42,501 nucleotides of DNA from Pseudomonas borbori. GTDB lineage: Bacteria > Pseudomonadota > Gammaproteobacteria > Pseudomonadales > Pseudomonadaceae. Positions 41,723 to 42,501 of the stretch are shown here, one piece after another. The DNA lies in the NCBI RefSeq assembly GCF_900115555.1, contig NZ_FOWX01000036.1:1-42501 (forward strand). The letters run 5' to 3'. Numbering within the stretch: position 1 is the first letter of the stretch; each line of letters starts with the position of its first letter. The notes beneath the pieces are model-generated. The model was given only the letters and a program-made list of their open reading frames with translations, was not told the origin of the DNA and did not search any database. A program made the position numbers and the translations under genes.

Positions 41723-41784
41723 GTAGGGTGGGCCTTGACCCACCATCGGCGTTACCGGCTGCGGTGAGCCAAGGCCCACCCTAC
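41723..41784. repeat. REP-like inverted repeat between glyA and soxB
   Basis: GTAGGGTGGGCCTTG (41723-41737) and CAAGGCCCACCCTAC (41770-41784) are perfect 15-base arms with a 32-base loop. It lies between the glyA stop and soxB start; it may act as a partial stop or message stabiliser between the genes. Confidence 0.8.
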
Positions 41785-41808
41785 GGGGCGCGGGTATGGC
41801 GCCTGAGT

Positions 41809-42501
41809 TCAGCGATACACCGGATAATCGGCACACAGCCCGGCGGCCAACTCGGCCACCCGGGCCTCGACATCGGCATCGCCGAGGTGATCGAGGATGT
41901 CGCAGATCCAGCCGGCCAACTCGATGCTCTGTTGCTCCTTGAAGCCGCGAGTGGTGATCGCCGGGGTGCCGATGCGCAGGCCCGAGGTGACGAACGGCGA
42001 CTGCGGGTCGTTGGGCACGGAGTTCTTGTTCACCGTGATGCCGGCACGCCCGAGGGCGGCGTCGGCGTCCTTGCCGGTCAGGCCCTGACGGATCAGGCTG
42101 ACCAGGAACAGGTGGTTATCGGTGCCACCGGAAACCACGTCGAAACCGCGCTCGATAAACACCTTGGCCATGGCCTGGGCGTTCTTGATCACCTGCGCTT
42201 GATACTCCTTGAAGCCAGGCTCCAGCGCTTCCTTGAAGCACACCGCCTTGGCCGCGATCACGTGCATCAGCGGACCACCCTGGGCACCGGGGAACACCGC
42301 GGCATTGAGCTTCTTCTCGATCTCCGGGTTGGCCTTGGCCAGGATCAGGCCGCCGCGCGGGCCGCGCAGGGTCTTGTGGGTGGTGGTGGTGACCACGTCG
42401 GCGAACGGAATCGGGTTGGGGTACAGGCCGGCGGCGACCAGGCCGGCGACGTGGGCCATGTCGACGAACAGCAGGGCACCGACCTTGTCGGCGATGGCGC
42501 G
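41809..42501 (-). CDS. glyA: serine hydroxymethyltransferase, C-terminal part (cut by window edge)
   Basis: The frame is open from the right edge to TAA-type stop region at 41809 and gives 230 residues of a protein usually near 417. It contains FVDMAHVAGLVAAGLYPNP, the PLP lysine in TTTTHKTLRGPRGG, FPGAQGGPLMHVIAAKAVCF and NSVPNDPQSPFVTSGLRIGT. GlyA interconverts glycine plus methylene-THF with serine, so next to soxBDAG it uses both products of sarcosine oxidation. This matches the Pseudomonas glyA1-soxBDAG-purU order. The N-terminal half lies beyond the window. Confidence 0.93.
   Translation of the reverse strand, partial: RAIADKVGALLFVDMAHVAGLVAAGLYPNPIPFADVVTTTTHKTLRGPRGGLILAKANPEIEKKLNAAVFPGAQGGPLMHVIAAKAVCFKEALEPGFKEYQAQVIKNAQAMAKVFIERGFDVVSGGTDNHLFLVSLIRQGLTGKDADAALGRAGITVNKNSVPNDPQSPFVTSGLRIGTPAITTRGFKEQQSIELAGWICDILDHLGDADVEARVAELAAGLCADYPVYR

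Noticed and set aside
27108..41784. Repeated palindromes considered as a CRISPR array
   Set aside because: They are scattered single intergenic REP-type palindromes of several families without regular spacers.

Overview
The window looks like a Pseudomonas chromosome (Gammaproteobacteria). The right two thirds are GC-rich core sequence with typical Pseudomonas gene sets: a TtgR/TtgABC efflux locus, a csiD-lhgO glutarate locus, and the glyA-soxBDAG-purU sarcosine/one-carbon locus. The left third (about 1-14,070) is an accessory region of visibly lower GC, holding mobile DNA, decayed genes and a compact minus-strand gene cluster.

Accessory region. An IS21-family element (1 to about 689, cut by the window edge) interrupts a zinc-ribbon gene. 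That gene is divergent from a WYL regulator of the BrxR/CapW kind (909-1784), and the spacer between them carries several perfect inverted repeats. Whatever this regulator once controlled is no longer intact. A 115-147 bp repeat with IS21-like ends occurs three times in one orientation (2061, 12596, 13920). Between copies 1 and 2 lies a minus-strand cluster. In order of transcription it contains a frameshifted zinc-ribbon gene, a 34-residue protein, a second WYL regulator, two overlapping dynamin-like GTPases, a tail-anchored protein with an internal duplication, a 1089-residue HerA/FtsK-type ATPase, an LHH-type HNH nuclease, and a SMI1/KNR4 (SUKH) immunity protein. The motif GCGACA-N5-TGTCGC precedes three transcription units of this cluster and is a good operator candidate. 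I do not recognise the combination as a named system; an anti-phage or toxin-immunity conflict system is the best inference. A tmRNA/tRNA 3'-end-like sequence with a terminator (13595-13662) suggests an old island attachment site.

Core region. TtgR (minus) is divergent from ttgABC, with a TtgR-type operator between them. CsiR (minus) is divergent from csiD, lhgO, a class III aminotransferase and gabD; together these can convert 5-aminovalerate to glutarate semialdehyde, glutarate, L-2-hydroxyglutarate and 2-oxoglutarate. A strong terminator ends this set. Next come an NCS1-family permease, an outer-membrane porin, and the hydantoinase/oxoprolinase subunits hyuB and hyuA, followed by an AraC regulator. 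On the minus strand at the right end, glyA, soxB, soxD, soxA, soxG and purU encode sarcosine oxidation and handling of its one-carbon unit. The hyu genes could supply sarcosine from N-methylhydantoin, which would link the two blocks, but this is inference.

REP-like inverted repeats occupy several core intergenic gaps. No CRISPR array, complete tRNA or rRNA was seen.
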